A stretch of DNA of 64,000 bases from Triglochin maritima (GCA_963682175.1 OY821791.1:15776542-15840541), one strand, 5' to 3'. Shown: positions 22,811 through 35,039, numbered from the stretch's first letter. Notes: generated by a model from the sequence alone, not told the origin. A program made the numbers and translations.

Positions 22811-24926
22811 TGTTCTAAAAGTTTTACTTTTATATATCAATTATTATGAATTGGATGTGCAAACATTTTGTTCTTTGATTATGGTATTCATCTTTTGGAA
22901 GTGTTAAGGAAGAGGCGTTTGGTCCTTAGCCGTATAGCTCTAAATGATAATGGTTTACATAAATCAAAAGTTATTCACAATCATGGTAATTAACATGGAA
23001 CATTAATTACCGAGATAAGATTGTCGTGTTGGTCATCGATTGTTGTAGCTCTGCAAATAATTGACGACACAAGTATATCAAAGAGGAAAAGATTACTTTT
23101 ATATATTGAATAGACCCAACAAGTAAAACATTATGGAATTGTGTTTTGTGTCATTAATGTTTTACTGTGTCTTGGATCCTTTGATATGAGACTTATATCT
23201 TTTCACTCAAGAACTGCTTGATTTGATTATTGTCAAAAGTTATCAATGAGTATAGTGATAAAGACAATAGTTGGTTGAACTTGACTTGTGCTGGAAAAGA
23301 TAACTAGTCAAACGATTATCATTGCCCCTCTTAATTGAGTGATGATATTAGTTGGGCCCTTGATAAAGCAAAATTATAATGTGCACAATGTAACTTGAGT
23401 TAAGTTACATAGTTATAATTAGCTTAAAGATATAAAGAAATGAATATAATACAAATGTGACACATTTCTACTTTGTATATATTCTTAATATCATGAGGCA
23501 AGGGACAAACACAAGTGGTGCACTCACATCACTAAATGGATCGTGTTTAGTTCGAGTGGAACAATACAGCTATGCTAATTGGGTAACTATAATGTGTAGC
23601 TAGATATTGCTTATAGTTTAAGAAACTGGGAAACAAGAAGCTTGATTTTGAGTTCATATGATGTGTCAGGTTTAATGTGAAAATGGACACATGTGGTGAA
23701 TCAATAACATGAATGTCACGAAAATTGACATAAATAGAATCATGGACAAATTCATATGATGTGTATATATTATGAGGTGTAATAATTTAATATTACATAG
23801 GATAATATATTGCATAAGATATGAATTTGCTAAAAAAAACCCAAAAGATCAAATTTCGTAAATTTTGACAAAGGCAAATTCGGGGTTAACACGGTTAACT
23901 ATTTTGGGTTCGGTCAACCGAGGTTTCTTAGGAACGGTCAACCGAATGGGGAACGTATGACATAATTGGTTGACCGAAATTGTCTGGAGTGCTTGGACAA
24001 TTGGGATCGGTCAATCGGGCATAATCGATCAACCGAAGGAAAATATCCAGGAGCTGACTTGGGATATTTTCGGTAGACCGAAAGTGACACAGTCGTCCGA
24101 AGAGATTCACCAGGAGAAATTTTGGTGGGCCAACGGTCAACCGGAGGAGACGTGGATCGATCAAAATTTTCCAGGAAGTTTTTCTCGGAGTTTTTCTCAT
24201 GTATATTCGGTCGATCGTCTATTTCCTAGTCATCCGAAACCGTGTTAAAATTGAATGGTTCGGTCAACCGATTGAAAATTTTGGTTAACCGAACAACACG
24301 ATTTCTGACTGAATTATTAAGAGAATAATTAGATCATGGGTTAGATTAATTCCAAATTTGATCAAACATTTTAGGATGCTTATGTGGCCAATTGGGAGTA
24401 ATTTTAGGAGAGAAAAAGCAAGGGAACATGGCTAGAGAATAATTCATGTTATGGGTGTTTTGGGAGCCTATAAAAGGACCCCTCATCCTACTTGTTTATG
24501 ACATGCAAAAATTCTTTCTCTCCATAACCACCGCAATTAACCCATCCGAAAATCTCTTAATAGTTTTAAGTTTTGGAGATAAAAATCTCAGGAGCTTTTA
24601 GAGGGGTTATTAGCTAGATTCTAAGATTAATTAGAGATTGATTAACTAGCTCATTTCTCTCTAATCTTGTTTACAGTTTGGTGAACACTTGGAGGCGAAT
24701 TAGCGGGTGATTCGGTGAGCAACAGAACTCTGGATCTTCTGAAAAGTTTTAGAGAACCTTTGGGTATGATCCTCTCTCTTTTGTTTATTTTAATATGTGT
24801 AGGAATGCATGATATTAGAATAAACATATACATGTACATAAAATCAATGAAAATATGAAATCGATCTTGTATGTTTGTATTAAAAAAATTAAAATATACA
24901 AATACATAGTGACACGAAATCCTACA
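22811..24926 (+). repeat. Copia solo LTR, same family as 2530-4640
   Basis: It starts TGTTCTAAAAG and ends GAAATCCTACA, and aligns end to end with the inverted LTR at 2530-4640. No internal domain follows; the MULE exon resumes directly. CCACT occurs at 22795-22799 and 24927-24931 and may be the target duplication, but 11 bases separate the left copy from the TG start, so the left edge is uncertain. It has a palindrome array (23885-24295) and TATAAAAG at 24469-24476. Confidence 0.8.
23885..24295. repeat. CGGTYRACCG palindrome array in the solo LTR
   Basis: About a dozen full or partial copies, mostly CGGTCAACCG, with CGGTCGATCG, CGGTAGACCG and half sites, ending 175 bp before the TATA box. 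Confidence 0.8.
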
Positions 24927-24980
24927 CCACTAGAACCACCAAGTGCGCATGAACATCCACCAGCCAGTGCACAGGAGGAT

Positions 24981-26498
24981 TGATTGAATCAGTTATAATA
25001 ACCGCAAGTGCACGGCCACGTTGAAGCGGTGGTAAATATCAGTCGATTCACAGAGAGGTGTGTCGACTTAGGTTAGTTCGAAGGCGAGTGGGAAACAAGA
25101 TGGAAGAAAATGTGTGATTACACTACACTAAACTAAGAGTGAACAAACAATCAAAACTAAACCCCATAGGAGGTAGAGAAGGAATGTGAATGCAAAAATA
25201 TGTGTAGGTGTGTGTATTCAATTGTGCTCGTCAGAACATGTAGTACATGTAAACCATAAAACGAGATCCAACTTTACCTCCACATGAAATAAAATAACAC
25301 ATTATCATTAAAACATACAAGACAATAATTGGAATGAAACTAAATGAACTCATGCATAAAGACCAAACCCCACTATGTCTCCACATGAAATAAGATTTAC
25401 ACAATCATTAAAACATAGAATACATTAATTAAGGTGATGGCAAAAAGAGTACATGCAACCACAAGTCATGTTTGCTTTATCAACTTCATCTTTATCCTAA
25501 CCTCATCATTCCCCATAAAATAAGCCCAATAATCTAAGCATGAGCTAAGTTTCACTCAAGAGCATTAGCACATCAAAGATAAAAGTGAAATCTCATTAAA
25601 TGGTTATGGAAATCATGTAAGGCTCAAAGGATTAAGATAACACACACACACCTAATACATCACATAATCACATCACACTCTTCTCCACCCCTCAAATGGG
25701 GATGGACTACTCACTAACCAGTAAACTAACTATTATATTAAGATAGAAAATATGTTAACTAAGCCAACTAGATTTAATGAAAGGGAATTAAGCTAAGCAT
25801 GCAAGAAACATGAAAAAAGCAACATAACAAGAAAACTTTTATTAATTTCAGACTCACAATACAAGTAGCATCTCCCCAGTTGAGTTTTTTCTCCAAGGCT
25901 TCACTTCAAGTAGAGATAATGGCCACCAAACATGTAGTAGAATACAAAGGAGAAGGAAGAGTTCTATTTATAGTCATAGAAAAGGGCAATCGGGGATAAT
26001 CCCCCGAGGTGGGACTATTGTTCTACTAAAAATAGACATAAAACACTCTAATACATGACCCGCCAAAGTTTTATCGGATCCGGACCAAAACAGACCGCCA
26101 ATTAGCGGTCTTGGACCTCCAATTGGCGGTCTATATTGTTTGGATCCGGCCTGGTTTTGGAGTGTTGTTGTCTGGCTTCATGTCTTCATGTCTGATGCAC
26201 CCTAATTGGTTGTGTAGGTTGTGACCCGAATTCAATTGCCAAAATACTCATCATGATGGTGTAGAGTTTCTTCATTTTCTCATTGGTCCTTTTGGTTTTG
26301 CATTCGGATCCCTCTCTCTTGCATCTCAGTCCATAAGTCTTGCATGTAAGTCTTTTTTCTTACTTTTAAGTCTTTTTTAATCTCTTCTTCTCAAACTTGT
26401 TTATTCCCGAAAGTTAAACATAAAACTCGTTACGTAGCATTACTTATGCTAAGAATAAATGATATAACACAAATATATGCATGATATGATGTCAATCA
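24981..26498 (-). repeat. Solo LTR of the gag-only (TR-GAG-like) family
   Basis: On the minus strand it starts TGATTGACATCATATCATGC (26498) and ends CTGATTCAATCA (24981), with TGATTGA/TCAATCA ends. AGGAT before and AGCAT after are a 4-of-5 target duplication. It matches the plus-strand solo LTR at 35628-37025 but is more diverged. It carries two 18-bp palindromes (26093-26110, 26114-26131), GTCCCACCTCG (26005-26015) and TATAAATA (25965-25972), all on the minus strand. Confidence 0.85.
26093..26131 (-). promoter_or_regulatory. Paired 18-bp palindromes
   Basis: GACCGCCAATTAGCGGTC and GACCTCCAATTGGCGGTC start 21 bp apart. TATAAATA lies 120 bp downstream on the minus strand. Confidence 0.85.
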
Positions 26499-26677
26499 AG
26501 CATCCAGCAAGAGATGCACCCCAACCACCAGCCAGTGCATAGGAACATCCAATAGCAGATGCACCCCCACCAACAGCAGATGCATCACCAAATGTCATAG
26601 TTGACTCTGAGATGTTTCCAACTTACAAGGAATGGCTGGCATCCGAATACTCAAAAAAGAGGCTCGAGATGAAATAA

Positions 26678-27099
26678 CATTTTGTAACCCGAGTATTTAG
26701 TTGGTTACATATAATTGTGTTGCTTAGATGTTGTAAGTTAGTACCTTATTGGAGTTATTGAATTTATATACTTTGTATTTGAAGTATCTTCTATCAAATT
26801 TGGTTGTCTATGTGTTGTATGTTAGTACATTAATTGCTTTAGAGATTGTAACATATTACATTAAAATGTGAAGTTATTGTGATATGCTTGCTAGATATTA
26901 GGTGTGATATGCCTTTTAGATTGTGTATGTGATATGCTTTTGTAACTATTTAACAAATTACATCAGGTGACAATTAAAAAGATTACGAATTTTGCTTTAT
27001 TCATGGTTTGATTATATATGGCTGCGACAACATTCCCTTGCTTCAGATTTGGCTACAATTTGAACACACAAATACACAATTGACAAACAAAAACAAAAA
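26678..27099 (+). other. Downstream flank of the MULE transposase gene
   Basis: AT-rich, TTGTA/ATATG-rich, with no coding signal. Probably 3' untranslated sequence and subterminal region. Confidence 0.4.
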
Positions 27100-27995
27100 C
27101 CCATTTACTCCCAAGTCAGATGACTTGAAAGCACTAGGTACTAAGTCCCTTCAGACCTAATTTCTCAAGTTATAGGAGTCATACGAGAAGAGAGAACACT
27201 ATACTTAATTATTATTTCTTATCTACGTGGGAACCAAAACCCCCATACTTAAGGTTTCACAACAGGAGTTTAAGGGTCTCTGACTACGACAAACTTCCTT
27301 ATACTAACTCACGAGGGTCAGGGTGTACTTCTTTATTTATTTGGGTACAGAAACCCTATGATTACTCTCTCCCCGAGGGGAAACTAGGGTGCATCCTTAC
27401 GACTAGATAAGACCTAAAGTCGGTGTACTACATATCCTAATGCATCAAGTTCAAGTTGATTCTTGGAGCTTCCTTTTACTTTGCCTCTCAATGATTTTGC
27501 ACATGCTAAACACACACAAAACCCAAAAAACATTTTTCTTTCTCAAACCTATGAAGATTATGAAAGAAATGAAAAATTAAACCACTAGGGAAGCAAAAGA
27601 AGACAAGTCACCCAAGGATCATGGAAAACAAATATATCGATATTAAATGCGACCCACTATCATGACCCCAACAATACAAACAAAAGAAAATGAAAGAAAT
27701 AGAAAAGACTCGACTATATAAACACGTAATGCACCTCCCACGCTTACTTCATGCATTGTCCTCAATGAATTTGAGTATACTACCACATGGATTTATGCAC
27801 AAACAAGAAAACATCTCACTAACGTAGAACACAAAAAGGAAGTTCATGGTTATGTTGATGAACACAAACTCGAATTCCCCACAACTTGTGACGTACTTAA
27901 GAAGGGAAACAAATACGTGAAACAAATGAGGATCAAATACACTAGGGTTAAGGTCAACAACAACCAATGCTCACTTGTGGAGTCTTTTAGAAAGA
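27100..27995 (-). repeat. 3' internal fragment of the gag-only element
   Basis: The minus strand aligns with 41870-42765 of the larger copy. Both contain a small ORF ending in FIEDNA (27749-27967 here, 41893-42117 there) followed by the same non-coding landmarks up to CATCTGACTTGGGA. It is a detached piece, oriented opposite to the main copy. Confidence 0.75.
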
Positions 27996-28270
27996 CAACT
28001 TGTAATCTTCTTTCATTAATCAAATGTTTGTTGTGTTATTTACATTCTTGTCTTGATTAGATTTAATGTTCTTTACTTGTTCATGTGTTATTTTTACTTT
28101 GTTGTTTTCTTTGTCAATGAGATGCTTAGTGAGTAGTCCATCCCCATTAAGGGGTGGAAGATGATGTGAAGTGCGAATGTAATTAGATTTGTGTGTGTTT
28201 TTAGTCTTAATCTTGGAGTTTCAAATCATTTTCAGTCATTTTCATAGGCTTCTCACTCTTGTCATTGATA
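27996..28270 (+). repeat. Small LTR-like fragment of the gag-only family
   Basis: TTAGTGAGTAGTCCATCCCC and its surroundings match the middle of the LTRs at 36400 and 43225. Plus orientation, directly abutting the minus-oriented fragment, so a rearrangement lies between them. Confidence 0.55.
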
Positions 28271-28949
28271 TGTTAATGACAATATTTTAAAAATCGAACA
28301 AAAGAGTGAATCGAACAGAGCTCGATTTGGTTACAACCTGTGAGGTACTTAAGAGATGAGAAAAAAATACTTATGTTTTTAAGGGTGAAATTGTAAAATT
28401 ACAATTAAGTATTAATATTTTTAGCGCAATTAACAAAATAGTAATCCCTTAGCGGAAAAAGTTAACATAGTGACATAAAAAATTATAATGACATTTTAGA
28501 TTTTAAAAATTTATTTTAGTTGTTTCTGGTTAAATAGTCGTAACTGGATGACATTTCAGGAAATCGAGTGTTTTTGAGTGATAATAAAGAATGGTTTAAC
28601 TATTACATATTGAGTCTTAGGATTTATTATAAACATGGAACAAATGATAGGCTATAATTCCGGGTAAATTCCGTTGATCAAAACTTTGTCTAGTCGTTGG
28701 AGTTCTTTCAATAGAAAACCCAAGCCTTTGATCTGTCCAGTATTCAGACAACCAAGATTGTGTCCAGTCTAACAGCACTACAAATGTTGAAATGCTTGCT
28801 CTAGATCCAAATGCCATGTTTATTCCTTGGTCCTCTGATTTGGATAGCAAAATCTCTTTCGGATAACTTGTCTCTTCTTATGTCGTCTGAATTAAACTTT
28901 TCATAGGATGATTTGTCACACCTTACGCGCGCCATCCAATTCTTGAGTT
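28271..28949. other. Unassigned stretch
   Basis: No domain or repeat recognised. Short ORFs look random. Confidence 0.4.
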
Positions 28950-29284
28950 TTTAGAGGTATTTATACAAAGAGTAGTTATAGACGGACGCGCGCGTCACGG
29001 ACGCGCCTTACGTGGATCTGTACAGCTCAGATATTTTTCTTTGAGTCAGCGTCCAGTCAGCGAAATTTCTCTTCGTGCGTTTTGGTCTTTTTAAAAAACG
29101 CCGGTTCTTTAAGTTGAACGATTCATTTCCCAATACACAGATAAGACAGTGTGCAGACCCTAGGACATCGTGCAGTCTCATTATTCGTGCAGAGCCCACA
29201 CTTATCATAATAAAATATTTGTTTTTAAGTTTTACGTTGGATCAACTTAATTTGTCTAGCTTACTTTATGTGTGTGTGCAGTTT

Positions 29285-30325
29285 ACATTATGTGTTTGTC
29301 CTGTTTACGTTATGTGTCTGTCCGGAATAAGTGTATATTGTTGTACGGAATAAGTGTATTTGCAGTCCGGAATAAGTGTATTTGTTGTCCGGAATAAGTG
29401 TATTTGTTGTCCGGTTTAAGAATAAAGTGTGTCCAGAAACGAAACATAAAGTTTGTCCGGAATAAGTTGATTTGTTGTCCGGAATAAGTGTATTTGCTGT
29501 CCGGAATAAGTGTATTTGCAGTCCGGAATAAGAAGAAAAAGTGACCAGAAACGGAACAGAAAGTTTGTCCGGAATAAGTGTATTTGCTGTCCGGAATAAG
29601 TGTATTTGTTGTCCGGAATAAGTGTATTTGTTGTCCGGTTTAAGAATAAAGTGTGTCCAGAAACGGAACATAAAGTTTGTCCGGAATAAGTTGATTTGTT
29701 GTCCGGAATAAGTGTATTTGCAGTCCGGAATAAGTGTATTTGCAGTCCGGAATAAGAAGAAAATGTGACCAGAAACGGAACAGAAAGTTTGTCCGGAATA
29801 AGTGTATTTGTTGTCCGGAATAAGTGTATTTGTTGTCCGGTTTAAGAATAAAGTGTGTCCAGAAACGGAACATAAAGTTTGTCCGGAATAAGTTGATTTG
29901 TTGTCCGGAATAAGTGTATTTGCAGTCCGGAATAAGTGTATTTGCAGTCCGGAATAAGTGTATTTGCAGTCCGGAATAAGAAGAAAAAGTGACCAGAAAC
30001 GGAACAGAAAGTTTGTCCGGAATAAGTGTATTTGCTGTCCGGAATAAGTGTATTTGTTGTCCGGAATAAGTGTATTTGTTGTCCGGTTTAAGAATAAAGT
30101 GTGTCCAGAAACGGAACATAAAGTTTGTCCGGAATAAGTGTATTTGAAGTCCGGAATAAGTGTATTTGTTGTCCGGTTTAAGAATAAAGTGTGTCCAGAA
30201 ACGGAACATAAAGTTTGTCCGGAATAAGTGTATATTGTTGTACGGAATAAGTGTATTTTGCTGTCCGGAATAAGTGTATTTGCAGTCCGGAATAAGTGTA
30301 TTTGCAGTCCGGAATAATATATGGC
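29285..30325. repeat. 22-bp minisatellite with higher-order units
   Basis: More than 40 monomers of about 22 bp (core GTCCGGAATAAGTGTATTTG). Every fifth or so monomer is replaced by a variant containing CCAGAAACGGAACA, in two alternating forms (GTGTCC...ACATAAAG and GTGACC...ACAGAAAG). The variants recur every 90-133 bp, mostly about 111 bp, so two types make a unit of about 222 bp. The long minus-strand ORFs (up to 189 codons) are repeat artefacts. Confidence 0.9.
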
Positions 30326-30570
30326 TTCATTATTGTCGGAATAAACGAATCAATATATGGAATGCAATAATATGATGTCGAAACAAACTGCCGCCCCCGC
30401 ACAAACTCAACAAATCTCCCACTGTATATTTTACCCCACAAGAATTACGTTTAGGAAAAAAATAACATCTCAGATTTCCATTACAAACACAAACACACAC
30501 AAATTACAAAAATAATATATATTTTCCCAGTAAATCGGAAAGAAGATGTAAGACTTAAACATGACTGTCT

Positions 30571-30830
30571 CATTCACGCTCCTTACGTTGTCAAGAACCT
30601 TCGGAGTCGGCATCAGACGCTTCTTCGACGTAATATCTTACTCGAAATGGTGATTTATTACGGAGAGATGTACAACATAAACCGAACAGACGTAAGTCTT
30701 CACCACGGAGCGTTGACAAGAACATCGGGAAGTCTTCGCACCGTCCCATTCACGCTGCTTACGTTGTGAAGAATCCTGGGAGTCGGCATCAGACGCTTCT
30801 TCGAAATGGTGATTTATTCTGGAGAGAAAG
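30571..30830. repeat. Duplicated block, period about 175 bp
   Basis: CTTACGTTGT...GGAGTCGGCATCAGACG...CTTCTTCG is present at 30571-30630 and again at 30746-30805, each followed by AAATGGTGATTTATT. Confidence 0.75.
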
Positions 30831-31054
30831 AATGAAGAAGAAAGAAAGAGTGTCATCATATTTGTATTTGGGTGGAGAGAGAGAACGTGCTGAGTTGAAA
30901 CGCATTTAATGTGATTTGAGTGGACATCAGGAAGAAAAAGCAAAAAAACATTCATGCTTTGGCCACGTAAGGGCTGACATGGATGTCCACGTAGAACGCG
31001 TCCGTGACGCGCTGCGTTCAACAAACATTTCCCTTATACAAAATATAGACGTTA

Positions 31055-33253
31055 TGTAACATCCCCGAACAACGGAAAATTTAAACTTTTTAAAATCAAG
31101 GAAACACAAGGATAAAACCATCAAGAGTGAGACATTACTCAAAGAAATACCCAAATATATCTGGTGCACCATATTACAGACGAGTTTGTCAAAAGAGTGA
31201 TTACATCAGAATACGAAAGACATAATATGCGTAATCACGACAACCTAAAATAGGCAGACAATAGGATCCAGTCCCAAAGTGCAATCTCCTCGGTCACCAC
31301 CTGCCGGAACCTAACGCGGTCCTGAAAATAAACATAACAACAATGCCTGAGTTTCCATAAGGAAACCCCGTATGACAAGCTCACCTATATGCCCTATCAT
31401 ACTAGTATAGCATGACATGAAATACAAAGCAGTAAACAACATTCCCACAAGGGCAAAACCGGACATCCGTCCTGCAATCGTTCCCGCTGCCACACAGGGC
31501 CCGCGGTCTACAATCGCCACCGCTGCCACACAGGCCCCACGGTCCACAGCATCGCCGCCGCCACACAGGCCGCATGGTCCACAACCACCGGTACCACACA
31601 GGCCACACGGTCCACAGCATCGCCGCCGCCACACAGGCCGCACGGTCCAAACATCGAGTCTCCGTAGAGACCTACCGTAGGCACATACGGTCTAGCGGAC
31701 AATACGCAACACATCCCCACACGCGACTACACAACCCAAGGGATGAGTGAGGAGGCGTTCACACTTCCACGTAGGTAGAATCAGATCTGAAAACATCGTG
31801 GTCCACCACCACACCAACGGAGCCGTCGCTCAGGTCGGTCCATCACCGGCGCCACACAGACCACACAGTATCTCACTCGATAGGTGCCCAATCGAGCTAC
31901 CTGCCGGAACACATCATCGGCAGTCCATCGCTGCAACCACACAGGCCACGTGCGATCCTCCTTGCCGCCACACAGACCGCGCATGGGCCCTCTCACCGCC
32001 ACACAGGCCGCACAGGCTCGTGCAATCACTGCCACCAAGGCCAGTCAAACATATCCGCCACACAAAGGCCAGAAAATCGACAGATCCGAACCGAAGTCCG
32101 CGGGGTCAACGAGCTCCACGTGCAGACACCAACTTTGCCGCTATAAAAGCAGGGCAGCGGCCTCCGTAGCCATCCAGGCTGGTAGTCACTTCACCCAACG
32201 ACAGTTGCGTGCCCGCTGAAACAATGGGATCTGCAATCCCTCAGGCTGCTACTCTAACACGAGAAACAATGAACAAACTACGTCACCCTCTATAATGCAG
32301 AGGCGACACGTCCCAAGTATCCACACTCTTCCACACGGCGGTCCCTGGGCAGGCACGTGCAACGTACCCACCGCCACCTCCCGGCTCACGCTCCAAGCGA
32401 GGACACGGGTTTTCGTGGACAGAGTTGACACTTCACTAGGACAAGGATTTTGTTTCTGGGCTCAAACGATCGACCAGAAAAGGTATACCGATCGACCGCT
32501 TCCGCAAAGGAATCGGTCGACCGAATGCCTACAACGGTCGAACTCTGTGCTCAAAACTAAATCCCCAACGGTCGAACAAAGGTCTAAAATCGGTCGACCG
32601 AACGTGGTCAAAATCTGGAGTCTGGTCAAAATCACACAAGTCTATTCGGTCGATCGACTCAGGGGTCCCGGCCGACCGAAAACTACCAGGGTCAACCTAA
32701 TAGTCTAAGTCATCTACCGGTCGAACAAAACACGACAAACGGTCCAACAACATACTACATACTTAAGTTCACTTAAGATCCGGTTGGACCAAAGGTCAAG
32801 AACGGTCGACCGTTTGGATGGTCAACATTTGGTCCAAGCGAAACACGAAGCAATCAGTCGAACGACTCAAGGGTCCCGGTCGACCGAAAACTCCCAGACA
32901 AACCCCGACCCACCAGCACAAGCACGACCGGTCGACCGCCACAAAGGCATCGTTCTACCGGTGTTGGTTAAAGTCAGGAAAAACACTAAACCGGTCGACC
33001 GCCCGAAGGAGACCGATCGACCGTTGGTCGACAGCAACCTTGCGCCAGCCAAGGATTTTACGCAGTTTCCTCGTCGCTGGCGAGGTCTCCGACCTCCCGC
33101 GACCGACCACAACTCCACCCCAACTCGGGTGAGCAAAAAGGCCTCTAATGCAAGAACTTGGCATACCTTCTTCGAGAAGAACGACGAAGAACACCGGAGC
33201 TCACCGCATTGCTTGCCTCTGACGATCACCACCTCGCACTGAGCTCTCCACCG
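31055..33253 (-). repeat. Gypsy LTR fragment, inverted, 5' part missing
   Basis: The minus strand matches the LTR at 44572-47032 from about 350 bp inside its start to its 3' end (TGTTACA, here TGTAACA at 31055). It contains GGCCTGTGTGG repeats, the CGGTCGACCG array (32470-33030) and a long ORF antisense to the LTR (31747-32169). It meets an opposite LTR copy at 33254. Confidence 0.85.
32470..33030. repeat. CGGTCGACCG array in the inverted Gypsy LTR
   Basis: Many copies of CGGTCGACCG and close variants (for example ATCGGTCGACCGAACG near 32590), the same array as in the other Gypsy LTR copies. Confidence 0.85.
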
Positions 33254-35037
33254 AATGTAGTGTATTTTGACTGTCTGTGGTGTTTTGGTCGGCCGGGTCC
33301 TTGTGTTCGGTCGACCAGAACTTAAGTGTATCGGACCTTCATTTGCTGTGTGCGGTCAACCGTTTTATGACTTAGAAATATTAGGATGCCTGGTAGGTTT
33401 CGGTCGACCGAGACCCCTGAGTCGGTCGACCGATAGATTTGATTTTGATGTTGACCAGACTCTTGATTTTGACCTCGTTCGGTCGACCGGTTTTAGACCT
33501 TCGATAGACCGTTGGGACTTATGTTTTGCTCAAATAGTTCGAACGTGGTAGACGCTTTGGTCGACCGATTCCCTTATGGAAGCGGTCGATCGGATGTCAC
33601 TTTCGGTCGACCGATTCCCTTGAGGAAACGGTCGACCGAGTTGTCTCTTTCGGTCAACCGTTTTGCACAGGACAGAATTCCTGGTTCCGCTTAGGATACC
33701 AACTCTGTCCACGGAAACCCGTGTCCTCGCCTTGTGCGTGAGTCGGGAGGTGACGGTGGGCGCGTTACGCATGCCTGCCCAGGGACCGCCGTGTGGAAGA
33801 GTGTGGGTGTCCGGAACGCGTCACCTCCATGTATGGATCATGACAAATATGAGGGATTGTTTTGACTCGCGTTAGAGTAGCAGCCTGAGGGATTGCGGAT
33901 CCCATTGCTCCAGCGAGCACGCAACTGTCGTTGGGTGAAGTGACTACCGGCCTGAGGGGCTATGGAGGCCGCTGCCCTGCTTTTATAGCGGCGGAGTTGG
34001 TGTCTACACGTGGAGCTCGTTGACCCTGCGGACTTTGGTTCGGATCTGTCGATTGTCTGGCCTTTGTGTGGAGGATATGTTCGACTGGCCTTGATGGTAG
34101 TGATTGCACGTGCCCGTGCGGCCTGTGTGGCGGCGGGAGGGCCCCTGTGCGGCCTGTGTGGTGGCAGGGAGGATCGCGCGTGGCCTGTGTGGTTGCGGCG
34201 ATGGACTGCCGATGATGTGTTCCGGCAGGTAGCTCAATTGGGCACATATCGAGTGAGGTATCGTGCGGCCTGTGTGGTGTCGGTGATGGACCAACCTGAG
34301 CGACGACTCCGTTGGTGTGGTGGTGGACCATGATGTTTTCAGATCTGATTCTACCTGCGTAGAAGTGCGAACGCCTCCTCACCGATCCCTTGGCTTGTAT
34401 AGTCGCGTGTAGGGATGTGTTGCGTACTGTCCGTTAGACCGTATGTGCCTACGGTAGGTCTCTACGGGGACCCGATGTTGGACCGTGCGGCCTGTGTGGC
34501 GGCGTTGATGTTTGACCGTGTGGCCTGTGTGGTACCAGTGGTTGTTGGACCGTGCGGCCTGTGTGGCGACGACGATGTTGCGGACCGTGGGGCCTGTGTG
34601 GCAGCAGGAACGATTGCAGGACGGATGTCCCATTTTGCCCTTGTGGGAATGTTGTTTTCTGCTTTGTATTTCATGCCACGCTACACTAGTATGTTAGGGC
34701 ATATAGGTGAGCTTGTCATATGGGGTTTCCTTATGGAAACTAAGGCATTGTTGTTGCATCTTTTTCAGGACCACGTTAGGTTCCGGCGGGTGGTGACTGA
34801 GGGAGATTACACTTTGGGACTGGATCATGTCGTCTACCTACTTTAGGTTGTCGTGATTACATGTACTATGTGTTTTGTGTTATGATGTAATCACTCTTTT
34901 GACAAACTCTTATGTAATATGGTGCACTAGACGTATTTGGGTGTTTCTTTCAGTAATGTCCCCACTCTTGATGGTTTTATCCTTGTGTTCCTCTTGATTA
35001 TAAATGTTTAAATTTTCCGCTGTTCGGGGATGTTACA
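33254..35037 (+). repeat. Gypsy 5' LTR, 5' part missing
   Basis: It begins in mid-LTR at CGAATGTAGTGTATTTTGAC (matching 45163) and ends GGGGATGTTACA, directly before the PBS. It holds the CGGTCGACCG array (33300-33660) and two clusters of GGCCTGTGTGG repeats (34115-34275, 34485-34605). The first roughly 590 bp of the LTR are replaced by the inverted copy to the left. Confidence 0.88.
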
Positions 35038-35039
35038 AT

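Larger units (their letters stand above)
20318..26677 (+). pseudogene. MuDR/MULE transposase gene, degenerate and split by two LTRs
   Basis: The start is ATG at 20318 (MPPRHHFMYLYRSGKW). Then come a proline tract from a C26 run, a MuDR DNA-binding-like segment (DFRIGKKFANRQLLKFSLRK, 21160-21320), the late catalytic region (ESFNYWISNPRHKGALL, about 21900), a SWIM-type zinc finger (CIVELDVRACTCRKWQL, about 22130-22190) and a GRPRKKW basic segment (22390). The core catalytic part is largely lost. The last exon is cut by a solo LTR after 22799, resumes at 24927-24980 (Pro/Ala-rich), is cut again by a second solo LTR, and resumes at 26499 to the TAA at 26675-26677 (FPTYKEWLASEYSKKRLEMK). There are many in-frame stops. 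It would have bound the element ends and cut DNA. Confidence 0.75.
28950..31050. mobile_element. Putative non-autonomous element with long imperfect inverted ends
   Basis: About 70 bp at the left (about 28965-29035, core GCGCGTCACGGACGCG then CTTACGTGGAT) matches, inverted, about 70 bp at the right (about 30970-31040, core CGCGTCCGTGACGCG then the TATAC region). The ends enclose a 22-bp minisatellite and a duplicated 85-bp block. Length and arm type suggest a Mutator-like or other TIR element without transposase. Exact termini and target duplication are not resolved, and the right end touches a Gypsy LTR. Confidence 0.5.

Noticed and set aside
29285..30325. CRISPR-like regular repeat array
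   Set aside because: Monomers are directly adjacent with no unique spacers, and the context is a plant nuclear genome.
29288..30441. Three long minus-strand ORFs (up to 189 codons) rich in TYSGQQIHLFRT repeats
   Set aside because: They are produced by the 22-bp minisatellite, which happens to lack stops in this frame; the amino acid repeat simply cycles with the monomer.
32141..32150. CTATAAAAGC as the promoter of the antisense ORF
   Set aside because: It lies within the downstream end of that ORF, so it could not drive it; on the LTR sense strand it reads as a weak TTTTATAG.
31311..32219. His/Pro- and Cys/Gly-rich ORFs in the inverted LTR as host genes
   Set aside because: They recur in every LTR copy and derive from the GGCCTGTGTGG repeats; only the conserved 140-codon antisense ORF was kept as a weak finding.
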